A stretch of DNA of 64,000 nt from Atriophallophorus winterbourni (lineage: Eukaryota > Platyhelminthes > Trematoda > Plagiorchiida > Microphallidae). The stretch's first letter is position 1, and each line of letters opens with the position of its first letter. Shown here in pieces: positions 23,570-32,906 of this stretch. The stretch lies in NCBI GenBank assembly GCA_013407085.1, contig JACCGJ010010185.1, forward strand, positions 37,413 to 101,412. Reading direction: 5' to 3'. The translations under genes and the position numbers were made by a program. The notes beneath the pieces were generated by a model. The model did not search any database, had not been told where the DNA came from, and saw only the letters and a list, made by a program, of their open reading frames with translations.

Positions 23570-24201
23570 TGTGCTGGAAGTGAAACGTTTTCTTAAACGG
23601 TCCTTAACCGATTTAACAGAAATTTCTCAGCTTCATGCAATCAGCGCTTCCTCTTGTTTTCATCACGCGCACAAACGTATTCAACATGAGCACATCAGCT
23701 TATTCGGCTCTCTCTCTGTATCCAGCGGTTTTACATATATTCTCAGTTGTATTGACCGTTTCACAGCTGTAAAATTGTTGATGTCATTATCCACATCGTG
23801 TACTGGATACAGTTAACATTGACCGTTCGAATTTGCTTACGTCCAGTGTTCCTTTCGTTCGAAACGCTTGTATTCCTCTCGGTTTGTAATGACCCGAAAC
23901 AACGTTTTTACTTTTTCCACTGATGTTTTTCTATAGTCAACTCTATCTAATGAACTCCCTGAACAATCACAATAAGACTCTACCTATCCAACTTTATTGC
24001 GACAAACACGCAATCGCCGTATAGCCAAATGGCCTCAAAAGATGACGGAATTTTGTACCAGGTGACCCATTTTATTGATATGCTTCAATGGTCCCGGTAT
24101 CTATCCAGAAACACGTTCTAGCCGCATTGCTTGTCGACCTGAAAACAATTGTACTACTCCAGCTGACATCAAGCGACTATTCAACCTTTAGGGAGGCAGT
24201 T
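23570..24201 (+). pseudogene. Ty3/gypsy integrase to pol 3' end, decayed
   Basis: 23,571-23,816 reads RIQHEHISLFGSLSVSSGFT followed by YILSCIDRFTA, the start of a retroelement integrase core (H-I-D-x-F-G-P-L-P, first catalytic D in C-I-D-R). The DDE remainder is not readable. Near 24,110-24,180 lies PETRSSRI-like sequence, then a purine-rich GGGAGGCAG and a sequence starting TGTAGTGA at 24,202. This matches the order pol end, polypurine tract, 3' LTR, and TGTAGTGA also starts the putative LTR at 24,866. Confidence 0.55.
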
Positions 24202-24860
24202 CTGTAGTGATTTTAACAGTCGTATGTTTATGTATCATCTTGATGGGTCGTTTCAATACAAATACTTATAGTACCATTTTGATATATCGACTTCTTTATA
24301 TCGCTATTACTAACATATCGTAACATTATTCTTCTGTCACATAGCAGTTGTACATCTTCCAGACACTCAGTAATAACAATATGGGGATAATACCCATGAT
24401 AATGAAAAAAAGGCTAATTTGCGTGCGTTTTCATCAAACTACAACGCACCCTTTATTATCACGGAATACAGCTTATTATTTCAAAAGACGGAGAGTCAAA
24501 ACGAATATTAGATAGGTCAAACTTTTATGCATTTCTCCTCCGAATTCGACAATGTATTCTGCAATTCGAGTTCCACCTAAATTTGCGGTATTATCAAACA
24601 TGATGGACCATTTGGAATATTCATTCATTCAGATTTTCAAAACTTCACAGCAGTGATCGATAAAGCCAGCCTATCGACTTTATAATTATTTATTTAGTAT
24701 GCCTTGAATTCCATGTTATATGTGGATATAACAGGACACACGAAGCCTAACAATTCGCTCCTCAACATCCACTAAACATTCGTGCGCTTAAACACGCATT
24801 CAACTTGATGTGACATATAATATAGTTGCTGTACCATACAAATTACGATAAGAAGAAGGA
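24202..24860 (+). repeat. Putative 3' LTR of gypsy remnant, degraded
   Basis: Begins TGTAGTGA directly after a purine-rich stretch. It shares that start with 24,866 but diverges further in, so length and end are uncertain. Nothing else is recognised here. Confidence 0.3.
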
Positions 24861-25399
24861 CGATGTGTAGTGAACTTATTTTACTTCGTATTTTGTACAT
24901 ACACTTTTGGCCTTGTACGGTTATTCCTTTTTGGGCAATGTACACTTAATTCGTACTCATGCTTGTACAATATACTTTTTAGAGTATAATGTAACTTTGA
25001 ACGCCGAATTTGTCTTGTTCAGCGGTTGCGAAGTTTTCATGCGGTACTCCGTCCCGAAATTGTCATTAACGGATTCTACAACACATTAGCGCATTTTGCA
25101 CCTTGGATTCCATCTCTTGGATTTTCGTGTGTGGATTACCTCGCTATCTTTGGACTTCAAGAATATTTCATAAGACATTGCCTTCTTGGCATTTTAGTGA
25201 GTTCTTTCCATATCCGTATTGTTTGTAGTGTAGACTTATATTTTTTGGTCCATTACATAATTGATAAGCACCGACAAACCGCAATATTTCTGCATTAACA
25301 ATAACCTCGTGTTTGTCAGTTTTTCGGTGATTATTTGAAATACTAACCTAGTCCCCCAACATCAGCGATTTTGCTACACAATAAAGTTCCTACAATCCA

Positions 25400-25735
25400 A
25401 CAACCACATTTCACTCCATGCAAATTTCCGGCTTAGATGTTTCTAATCTTTATCTTTGGTTCGGCAAAATTGAAGCATTTTCGTATAGAAGACATCACCG
25501 ATGAATCGATTAGGTTTTCTCATGTAGATCTCCTGCTCCGTCTGGACGTAGCAGAAGAGGTCAGTGAACTTATTTATGCAATGCTTGAGGATAAGCCATA
25601 AGAAAACTTAAATCCGCAGAAATAGAAGGAATTGGTTTTTCAATTCAAAAGGAGTTCGACATACTTCTTTTCGAAAAATGCCAGGCGATTTCCGATTTTC
25701 CTGTCCCAAGAACGAAAAAACGCAGTTGCGTCACT
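25400..25735 (+). pseudogene. Gypsy gag remnant
   Basis: Plus-strand reading near 25,425-25,500 gives ISGLDVSNLYLWFGKIEAF, then a frameshifted V-A-E-E-V-S-E-L and KLKSAEIEGIGFSIQKEFDI near 25,605-25,665. The pattern (L-W-F-x-x-I-E-A-x-F, P-Y-x-x-L-K, E-x-x-x-L) is that of gag from CsRn1-like Ty3/gypsy elements. Reading then passes straight into pol-derived sequence. Confidence 0.6.
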
Positions 25736-25744
25736 CTATCTGTA

Positions 25745-26640
25745 TGATCAGGATGCAAAGTCGCTCTATTCCAAACTGTGTGAAAATCATTGCACCGCTG
25801 AATGATTTTCTCAACTCCGAAGCAAAATCACTCCAGACTCCGCCGAAGGCACTTCAAGCTTTTGCCGCATCCAAAACAAACTCTTTGCAGTGGTACCGAA
25901 CTTCCTCTCGTTGATCCAGACCCTACCTTTATTTCATCGATAACGACCGATGCCTCCAATTCTGAAGTGTGAGCTGATTTACAACAACACCATAAGAATA
26001 CAGTCCATCCAGTGGCATTTTTCTCACAAAAGCTTAATCCGCTTAACCCGCTACAGTACATTTGGCCATGAATTACCTGTGATATATCTAGACATACGGC
26101 ATTTCCGTCATATATTAGAAGGTCGTGACTTCATTATTTTTACGGTTTGCAAACCACTGACCCTGCCTTGCAGTCTCAACTCGATCGTCATTCGCCGCGA
26201 GATTCGACACTTAGATTACATCTCTCTATTCTCTACTGATATTCAATACGTCAAAGGAGATGCGAACTTGGTTGCTGATGCTTTATCAAGAGAAGGCATA
26301 TATATTTTGTCTGCAGGCACATCATTCGATCTCTACCTGTTGGCTAACCATCAAACCGAGACTGATAATACCCTAATCGCGGAGTGCCGATCCCTGAATT
26401 TGCAGCAAATTAAGTCACCGAACGCCGATGAATTGCTTACGTGCGATTTCTCGACAGAGAAACCTAGACCTCTTGCTCGTCTTCCTCTTCGGAGTGCCAT
26501 TTTCGATCATTTCCATTCGATGTTTTATCCTGGAAAGCGTTCTACCTTGAGGCTATTCCCTGATTTTTTACTTTGGCATTCCGTGAATAAGGTTATACAA
26601 ACATGGGTCCAGCATTGCATTTATTGTCAAAAGAACAAAA
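25745..26640 (+). pseudogene. Gypsy RNase H and H2C2 domain
   Basis: RSIPNCVKIIAPLNDFL near 25,767 is the end of reverse transcriptase. TTDAS near 25,945 is the RNase H start, with HPVAFFSQKL-like sequence after a frameshift. YVKGDANLVADALSR (26,247-26,291) is the RNase H end. HSVNKVIQTWVQHCIYCQKN near 26,580-26,635 is the H2C2 zinc site that precedes integrase. 26,100-26,640 is open, the remainder frameshifted. Confidence 0.8.
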
Positions 26641-26649
26641 TATAGCGAC

Positions 26650-27700
26650 ATACTTTCACGCCTGTTGTCCTATTTAGGCATCTAAACAGTCGATTCTCTC
26701 ATGTGCATATTTATCTTATCGATCACATGCCATCATCGAACAGATACTCACTCATTTTAGCGGCGATCGATAGCTTTTCTCGATGGCCGATTGCTGTTTC
26801 TATAAAAGACACATGTTCGTACGCCATAGCACGCGTCTTCGTGGAACACTTAATTGTAAATAAGGGCACACCATCTATCATATCAACCGATCGTCGCGCT
26901 CATCACGCGCGTTACATCACTCAATTCTCTACTGATCTTAGTTACGTCAAAGTAGATGCGAACTTGGTTGCCGATTCTTTATCAAGACCTGACATATCTG
27001 TTTTGTCTGCAGGCACATCATTCGATCTATACCTTTTGGCTTACCATCAAACCAAGATTGATAATACCGAACTCACGAAGTGTCGATCCCTGAATTGGCA
27101 GCCGATGAATTGCTGACGTGCGATATCTCGACAGAAAAACCTAGTCCTCTTGCTCCTCTTCCTGTGCGGAGTGCCATTTTCGATCATTTTTTTTCGATGT
27201 GTCCACCTGGAAAGCGTGCCACCATGAGGCTAATCGCAGATTGTTTCGTTTGGCATTCCGTGAATCACGATATACGATCATGGGTCCAGCATTGCATTCA
27301 TTGACAATAAAACAAAATATCGCGACATACTATCACACATGTTGTCCCATTTAGGCATGCGAACAGTAGATTCTATCATGCGCATCTTCATATTTTCGAT
27401 CCTATGCCATCAACAAACAGATACGCACTCTTGCTATCCGTGATTGGTCGCTTTGCTCGATGGCCGATTGCTGTTTCGATCAAAGACAAATTTTCATTCG
27501 CTATAGCACGCGTCTTCGGCGAACATTGGATTGCGAATTTGGGCACACCATCTATCATCACAACCGATCGTGGCGCTCAGTTTTAATCGAAAAGTCATTC
27601 GAGATTCGTCTAGACTCCTTTGCTGTCAGCACATCTGAACCACCGCCTACCATCCAAACTCGAATGGATTGGTCGAACGCTTCCACCGGCATTTCATAGC
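26650..27700 (+). pseudogene. Gypsy integrase, two tandem partial copies
   Basis: Copy 1 (26,700-26,895) has IDSFSRWPIAVSIKD with the first catalytic aspartate, and STDR with the second. It breaks at STDRRAHHARY and fuses in frame into a second RNase H end (YVKVDANLVADSLSR, near 26,940). Copy 2 continues with an H2C2 site (27,250-27,300), IGRFARWPIAVSIKD, TTDRGAQF (27,565-27,586) and, after a frameshift, AYHPNSNGLVERFHRHF near 27,635-27,690 with the catalytic glutamate. Copy 2 carries the only complete set of DDE positions. Confidence 0.8.
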
Positions 27701-28029
27701 TTCCTAGCTTGTCAGCCAAATCCTAATAAATTGACTGAGAATTGAGTACTTGTTTTTCTTGAAATTTGTTCTATTATCAAAAAGACATGCAACTGTTAGC
27801 CACTTCATGGATCTTCATTTAAACATTTGCTTCCTTGGTCTTACAGTGAGTTTTTTTCCATTTTGGCCGTAAGTGCGTAGTTAAGACTTATATGTTCTTG
27901 GTCCGCTACAAATACTTCCTCTTACGTCGCTGTGTGCGCAGTGCGCTCACAGATTGTTTCGAACGAGTCAAAATGCTGTTCTCAAGTGCTCAGGTCTAAG
28001 CGCACTAAAAATGTTCAAATTTGTAATTG

Positions 28030-28700
28030 TTTTAAAAAATGTTTAGGAGTATATTTTAAAAATTCCCGTTACTGTGAATAAGAAACCACTGTTGATGCAC
28101 CTTTATTTTTCACTGCTTAAAACTCAGTGTGGTTAATTGAATACTTTTGAAACATTTTCCAGCAGATTGATCCAAAAATCCCCACAATTTATATCTTCGT
28201 TGTCTGGAACAAACAATGTTTTTGACTCGTGAAACTTTTTCATTCAGCCAAAGGCCATTTTAACTACGCTTAAGACACTATATCACCATAGATGATTCAT
28301 TGGAATAGCCTCATTTCACAAGCAAATAATGATAAACAACTATAAATTCTGAATTGTATAGAGTAGGATTCAATCGCCAGCCAGTTTTAAACATCCTGGT
28401 GTAGGAATTGGTTGCAATCAGTTTCATGACACCGCCACATGACGGGACGTGTAACCTGGGAAGAATAGTTTTGTTTTTGTTTGTTCACCGTTGTGAAACA
28501 CGAGTTTCATGTTTTCAACTCAATGATGAGATCGTTGCAACGAATCCCTAAATCACAAACAAGACAGCAGGTGTCTCGTTCCTTTCAATGACGCTAATTG
28601 AACGTTGACACCCCAATGTATTGTACAGGAGATTATAAAGTGTAACGTCTGGTAAATTTATAATAATCTTCAAAGAATATTTATCATTTAGAATAGTTGT
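28030..28700 (+). repeat. Dispersed repeat R3, 3' part
   Basis: Matches 40,630-41,290 in order and orientation. Shared blocks are CGTTACTGTGAA, TTGATG-ACCTTTATTTTTCAC, GTGTAGGAATTGGT-GCAAT and GACGGGACGTGTAACCTGGGAA. No ORF. The 5' part of the family is seen at 36,862-37,365 and 40,128-40,635. Confidence 0.65.
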
Positions 28701-28749
28701 TTTGCTTGTGCTATGAGACGTGAGACTTGTTCAGTGAAATTTCTGAAGT

Positions 28750-29110
28750 GTGATTCTAACTGAGATCGCTAAATGCTAACGAATGCTCATACACATCGTA
28801 TTAGGAAGATTGACCGCCTTTCTTACCCATTTACGCATTAGGCTAACACATGTTGGGCTTACTGTCGGCTATTTACAGGTAAGACAATATTGGAAATTGC
28901 TGTGCAGACTGAAAAATATACACGTTGGACTTTCATGTCGCGCCTCGAACGATTGGCCAGAAATAACTTTGTAATTCAAAATTTAAACATCGTTGTTGTT
29001 TGCAAGAACACTATTTGTCAGTTGGATACAAGTATAACAGTGTTTAACACATTAGTGCTGTTCCAATTTCGACTAACCATTATCTCACTGTTCACATCTT
29101 ATGAAAGCGA
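28750..29110 (+). repeat. Dispersed repeat R1, copy f
   Basis: CATACACATCGTATTAGGAAG aligns with 18,190-18,215. ACATCGTTGTTGTTTGCAAG and AACACTATTTG to CATCTTATGAAAGCGAAC align with the R1 tail at 23,335-23,440. Confidence 0.5.
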
Positions 29111-29261
29111 ACATCGAAAAGACAAAAGATTTAAAATTATTCACCATACCATTTGTTTTAACGAAACTCATGTGTCAGAAAGAAAACGTTTTGTTAATGC
29201 TCTTTTCCTATCGATTTCATAGAAAATTATCTGTTATAGCATAGATCGAAACTAACAAGCC

Positions 29262-29853
29262 AGAAACCTCAGGACTTTCAAAATCGGGATTGCGGACGCT
29301 GATCCATTTGTGTATACCGGCTTGCAGTTTTCTTCCGACGGGAAGACCTTGCTTATAGCAACGAACTCTAGTCACATCCGCTTGGTCGACGCTATCAAGG
29401 GGACGCATCTTCATATGCTCATGTTTAGTAATCTATGGAAGCTATCAAAATCTGCTTGAATACTATCAAAGTCCCCATAATTCTTCATTTCTGTTCATTA
29501 TTTTCAGTAGAAAAAGGTTGCCTCCATTCGCTTTTTTACTCATGAATCTTGTGAGTGGTTTGCTGCCTTCACTATCCTTATCGCCCACATTCAGGTGACC
29601 ACCAACACGGATCATCTAACGCTGAATGCACCATTTACTGCAGATAGGATGTGTGCCACGGTTGGTTTCCCTGATGGTCACATGAACATCTGGTCATTGG
29701 ACGCAGGCGTGCGAGTCGAAATTTTACTTGGCTAAGAGGCAGCGACGCAGCTACGGTATGCAGCCATCCACACGTTGGCCTTCAACTCGCGTTATGTTAT
29801 GCTCGTCACGGGGTCCCATCAGACTTCGTTTTGGTTGCCGAGCGTCGACAACT
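29262..29853 (+). pseudogene. WDR82: WDR82 (Swd2-like) 3' gene fragment, copy 1
   Basis: WDR82/Swd2 is a WD40 propeller subunit of the Set1/COMPASS histone methyltransferase and of a phosphatase complex at transcription termination. Here 29,270-29,418 reads [20 protein letters not shown] then [20 protein letters not shown], and 29,601-29,853 reads TDHLTLNAPFTAD, PDGHMNIWSLDAG and, after a stop (TAA near 29,733) and one shift, FWLPSVDN followed by the expected TGA. The order and the FWLP-x-x-D-[DN] ending match the last third of WDR82. The intervening 180 bp end in a CATTCAG acceptor, and a corresponding intron exists in the copy at 49.1 kb, so this is a genomic duplicate rather than a retrocopy. 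The N-terminal two-thirds are absent. Confidence 0.8.
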
Positions 29854-29859
29854 GAAAAC

Positions 29860-30265
29860 TTTCACTACGTCACACTTGTAAATACATCGTACTGTTTACA
29901 AATAGTGCGTTCAACTTTATTTTACGCGTATTTCTTATTTGGGGTCCAACCGTATTAGGCACTGATTATTATTGTTTGGAAATCCCACGTTCTGATCTGA
30001 ATTGATTGAAGAGCGACATAGGATAATTTTGTATGGGCGAGTGGTATGCTACAAATTATGTCTGGTGAAACTGCTTTCAAGAATTCAAAATTGTCATCCT
30101 AACCCCTAAATGTTTCGCCCTTCATTCATAATACATCAGCGTTGGAAAACTTTAATTTCTGAACAATAATGGAAATGCAAGCAAATGAGCTTTTTGATAC
30201 CGATCATGGGTTTAATGTATAGGCAAATGTGATTGAACAGATTGATCGTGCAAACCTTATTCAAT
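29860..30265. other. No feature recognised
   Basis: AT-rich DNA between the WDR82 fragment and the repeat that hosts the LTR element. No convincing ORF. Confidence 0.4.
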
Positions 30266-30269
30266 AGTG

Positions 30270-30327
30270 AATGTATGTATGTATGCCTGAAATCACATGA
30301 TCTAGGCAAAATGCCGCACAGTCACAG
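30270..30327 (+). repeat. Repeat hosting the LTR element, left part
   Basis: GATCTAGGCAAAATGCCGCACAG matches GATTAAGGCCAGGTGCCGCACAG at 44,338-44,360. With 31,966-32,330 it forms one repeat unit split by the LTR element. The related copy at 44,190-44,540 lacks the insertion. Confidence 0.6.
30323..30327. repeat. Target-site duplication CACAG, left
   Basis: CACAG here and at 31,966-31,970 flank the LTR element exactly, as expected for integrase-made 5-bp duplications. Confidence 0.6.
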
Positions 30328-30533
30328 ATTGCATGAATTGTATTGTATTGAATTGAATAATTAGCCCAAGAATGTAAGTGAGAACAACCGCGCTCACTCG
30401 AATCACAGTATGTATTGAATAACAACCAGAATGAATGAATGACAATCAGAACTTGAATAATAGTACTATTGATTATTGTTGAATGAATGGTGATGAATGA
30501 TTGATTATTATTGATCGTTAATCGAACAATCAC
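30328..30533 (-). repeat. 3' LTR of compact element
   Basis: Begins (minus strand) GTGATTGTTCG and ends near CAATTCATGCAAT. About 97% identical to 31,761-31,965 by eye. The stop codon of the internal ORF is 1 bp away. Confidence 0.85.
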
Positions 30534-30534
30534 C

Positions 30535-31731
30535 TCAACCACCGCAGTCTGCAAATGATCCTGGGTTTTTATAATCCCGGTACGGCTTGTTCAACATAGC
30601 TTCTGATCTCCACGGGGGTTCCAGCGAACCCGAAACATCATCCACAGTTACCAACAATTGTATCGCTTTTCCAATGGCAGTAGTAAAAGGTGCCGGTAAG
30701 GCTTTTCCTCTAGCGGTTTTGAAAAGAATATTATCTGGCGATCGTTTGGATGAGCTAGAAGGCAGTAGTAAATTCGCTTGATAAGATGAGTTCGGTGATT
30801 TATTCGAAATAGTTTCTGATGAATTCTGATGTTTGCAAACATCGAAGCCAATTTCTTGGTAATGAAAACTAGATGTTCCGTTTGAATCAATGATACGGGC
30901 GGATCTGGACATGTTAACAGGAGTATCGCTTGATTCGGTAGATAGGGAATTCAAATTTTCATCATCAAATAAAAGAGCTTTAGCACGAACAATGGCACTG
31001 TTAGAAATCGGTCGAATGGTTTTTCCAGATACAGTTTGATTATCCAGAGTAACGGGAGTGTTCTCCATACTATGATAGGATGTATGAAAGTCAACGTTTC
31101 CTTTTTCACCAAGCGGCATACTTAAGGTATCGTCATCATTTGTCTGCATCAGAGCCTTGGCTTTTTCACGTTTATGTGTATTGAACATGATGGAATTTTC
31201 TGCTGGCGACAAATCTGTTGTTGCCACACGCGCATCTTCATACTGTTCGCAGTGAGCTCGAACATCTTTAAACGAGGGTTTTGGCAGCTTCAAGAGTTCA
31301 TTCTGCAGAACACTGTCATGTATTCCAGCAATTAGACGATCTTTCAATTGCATATCTAACGACTCACCGAAGTTGCATTTCGCTGCCTGAATTAGCAATT
31401 GTAGAATAAAATCACGAATTTCTTGTTTGTGCTGACGCACCATGGAATGAAATTTTGCACTTTCGGTTGGCTCGAAATGTACAGGTTTCACGTTTTGCAT
31501 TAAAAGCGTCTTCAACGTTTCGTATGGAAGAGAAATAGGAGAATCAGGATAGGCTAAATTCTTGATTAACGTATATGCAGATTTTCCAAATGCATTTAGA
31601 AAATGAACCGATTTTTTATCATTCTCAGCTTTCGGTCGTGTCATACACCAAATTTCGAATCTTTCACAATAGTCTTCTATTTCTCGAGCATTTGAATTTA
31701 TATCGAGAGGTTCTAGACTTGAATTTGCCAT
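30535..31731 (-). CDS. Gag fused to BRCA2-type BRC-like repeats
   Basis: 398 codons, no stops or frameshifts. The ATG at 31,731 (CGTCATGGC context) is the first downstream of the primer binding site; earlier in-frame codons lie in the LTR. Residues about 1-173 resemble Ty3/gypsy gag (YCERFEIWC, HFLNAFGKSAYTLIKNL, PISLPYETLK, LQLLIQAAKCNFGESLDMQL, DRLIAGIHDS). No zinc knuckle follows. Instead residues 183-195 (FNTH..AKALM, shortened), 231-259 (TVSGKTIRPISNSAIVRAK then LLFDDE) and 337-360 (FKTARGKALPAPFTTAIGKA then IQLL) follow the BRC pattern F-x-T-A-S-G-K-x-I..A-L-x-K-A-x-x-L-F-x-D, by which BRCA2 binds RAD51. The third keeps FxxA (FKTA, 337-340) and the second keeps LFDD. The last residues, SFADCGG, look like the end of a gypsy pol. 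The BRC assignment is by pattern only. Confidence 0.75.
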   Translation of the reverse strand: MANSSLEPLDINSNAREIEDYCERFEIWCMTRPKAENDKKSVHFLNAFGKSAYTLIKNLAYPDSPISLPYETLKTLLMQNVKPVHFEPTESAKFHSMVRQHKQEIRDFILQLLIQAAKCNFGESLDMQLKDRLIAGIHDSVLQNELLKLPKPSFKDVRAHCEQYEDARVATTDLSPAENSIMFNTHKREKAKALMQTNDDDTLSMPLGEKGNVDFHTSYHSMENTPVTLDNQTVSGKTIRPISNSAIVRAKALLFDDENLNSLSTESSDTPVNMSRSARIIDSNGTSSFHYQEIGFDVCKHQNSSETISNKSPNSSYQANLLLPSSSSKRSPDNILFKTARGKALPAPFTTAIGKAIQLLVTVDDVSGSLEPPWRSEAMLNKPYRDYKNPGSFADCGG

Positions 31732-31740
31732 GACGAAATG

Positions 31741-31758
31741 ATCCTGCTCGCGACGCCA
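31741..31758 (-). promoter_or_regulatory. Primer binding site, serine-tRNA type
   Basis: On the minus strand TGGCGTCGCGAGCAGGAT follows the 5' LTR by 2 bp. Its complement is a plausible tRNA 3' end: ATCCTGCTC, an acceptor strand, discriminator G and CCA. Discriminator G with CCTGCTC is typical of eukaryotic serine tRNAs. Confidence 0.7.
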
Positions 31759-31760
31759 AA

Positions 31761-31965
31761 TGTAATGAATTGTATTGTATTGAATTGAATAATCAGCCCA
31801 AGAATGTAAGTGAGAACAACCCCGCTCACTCGAATCACAGTATGTATTGAATAACAACCAGAATGAATGGATGACAATCAGAACTTGTATAATAGTACTA
31901 TTGATTATTGTTGAATGAATTGTGATGAATGATTGATTATTATTGATCGTTAATCGAACAATCAC
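31761..31965 (-). repeat. 5' LTR of compact element
   Basis: Partner of 30,328-30,533. Ends (minus strand) in CATTACA next to the primer binding site. AT-rich with TGAATGAATGATTGATTATT-like runs. The promoter is not identified. Confidence 0.85.
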
Positions 31966-32330
31966 CACAGCTAAGATACTGTCAAGTCACCCAGACCTGG
32001 ACAGATATGGAAGAGAAAAACAACAATGGCAGTGAGACTCCAGCGTCCTTTCGCATGTAGCTCACTACCGGTGGCAAACTAAGTTAGAACTGTGTTGGTT
32101 GCGCAAAACAAATGCTGCACGATCGCACATATGTGCAAATCCTGATCCAATCTTCCATTCCTGATGTGTACAACAGCAAGAAACCGCCCTGTGGTATCTG
32201 TGCGGGAACAACACGAAAATGAAGTTTTTCATTAACAGTATCGCTTTTTTTCGTTTTCAAGCATTTTTGATTCTCAGGGCGCACCTTATGACTCCACGCG
32301 CAATATTGAAATAATGCCACTTATAAGTAT
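31966..32330 (+). repeat. Repeat hosting the LTR element, right part
   Basis: CTAAGATACTGTCAAGT, GGAAGAGAAAAACAACAATGG and CTCACTAC match 44,376-44,470 (CTAAGAAACTGTCAACT, GAGAGAAGAAAACAAAAATG, CTCACTAC). The first five bases, CACAG, are the right target duplication. No gene is seen here. Confidence 0.6.
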
Positions 32331-32900
32331 TTTCTAAAACGAAAATCTCCACATCTACGTCGATTAGTGAGAAGTCATACCGTTTGTCATATATTGTAAG
32401 TTGGTGATTTCGGAATCTGGAAATGAACATATGCTTCTTTATTTAGAATTCCATAAAGATTAGATGTTAGTCTCCACTACCCTGGAATTTCTGTAAGGTA
32501 TCGACAGCGCAAGGCATTTTAGGCGGGGAATATCTTGATTCGATTATAAGAAATTCGGTGCTGGGAGCATTTGCCAATTCATAGTAGTTTTCATCATCAA
32601 CTTTGTTATTGTGTTTTCACGCCTATGGTTAAATGACATCTAAACTCCAAGATCATTTTGTGCGTCATTACGGACGAGATCTTGCATATCAAGATTTATT
32701 CTTTATTCTTTATTTCTCATAGCTGTCTATTCCTGTGCAACCTAACAGTATTATATCCAAACTGCATTCTCAGACTCTGCGGCAATTTGCCTGGATCAGT
32801 CTTGTGCTTTCATGCCATACCATATCCGCTCTTTTATTGGGATACTAATTTGTATGATTTATCTTGGAAACATAAACATGCTTGCTCAGATACTGAATGT
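32331..32900. other. No feature recognised
   Basis: AT-rich. A short open stretch at 32,658-32,906 lacks codon or motif support. Confidence 0.4.
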
Positions 32901-32906
32901 GAATAA

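Larger units (their letters stand above)
24866..27950 (+). mobile_element. Ty3/gypsy (CsRn1-like) element, internally deleted and partly duplicated
   Basis: A putative 5' LTR (24,866 to about 25,375) is followed by a gag remnant (25,400-25,730), a direct jump into RNase H (about 25,750-26,320), the H2C2 zinc site and integrase (26,400-26,895), then a second RNase H-end-to-integrase copy (26,895-27,700). About 190 bp at 27,745-27,935 resemble 25,100-25,290, so part of a 3' LTR remains. Protease and most of RT are missing. Stops throughout. Confidence 0.75.
30328..31965 (-). mobile_element. Compact LTR retrotransposon with gag-BRC fusion ORF
   Basis: About 1.64 kb. Two direct repeats of about 205 bp (30,328-30,533 and 31,761-31,965) differ at only about five positions. 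On the minus strand the order is 5' LTR, a primer binding site 2 bp inside, one 398-codon ORF whose stop lies next to the 3' LTR, and the 3' LTR. CACAG target duplications flank it, and an unoccupied relative of the host repeat lies at 44.3 kb. There is no protease, RT or integrase, so movement would depend on enzymes from a full gypsy element. Size and layout fit a terminal-repeat retrotransposon in miniature (TRIM), but with an intact coding region. It is the youngest-looking insertion in the window. Confidence 0.9.

Noticed and set aside
29217..29414. 65-codon minus-strand open frame
   Set aside because: It is the antisense of the WDR82 exon, which has clear homology on the plus strand.
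30261..30554. 97-codon minus-strand open frame
   Set aside because: It lies almost wholly inside the 3' LTR; the same reading in the 5' LTR merely extends the gag-BRC ORF upstream of its ATG.
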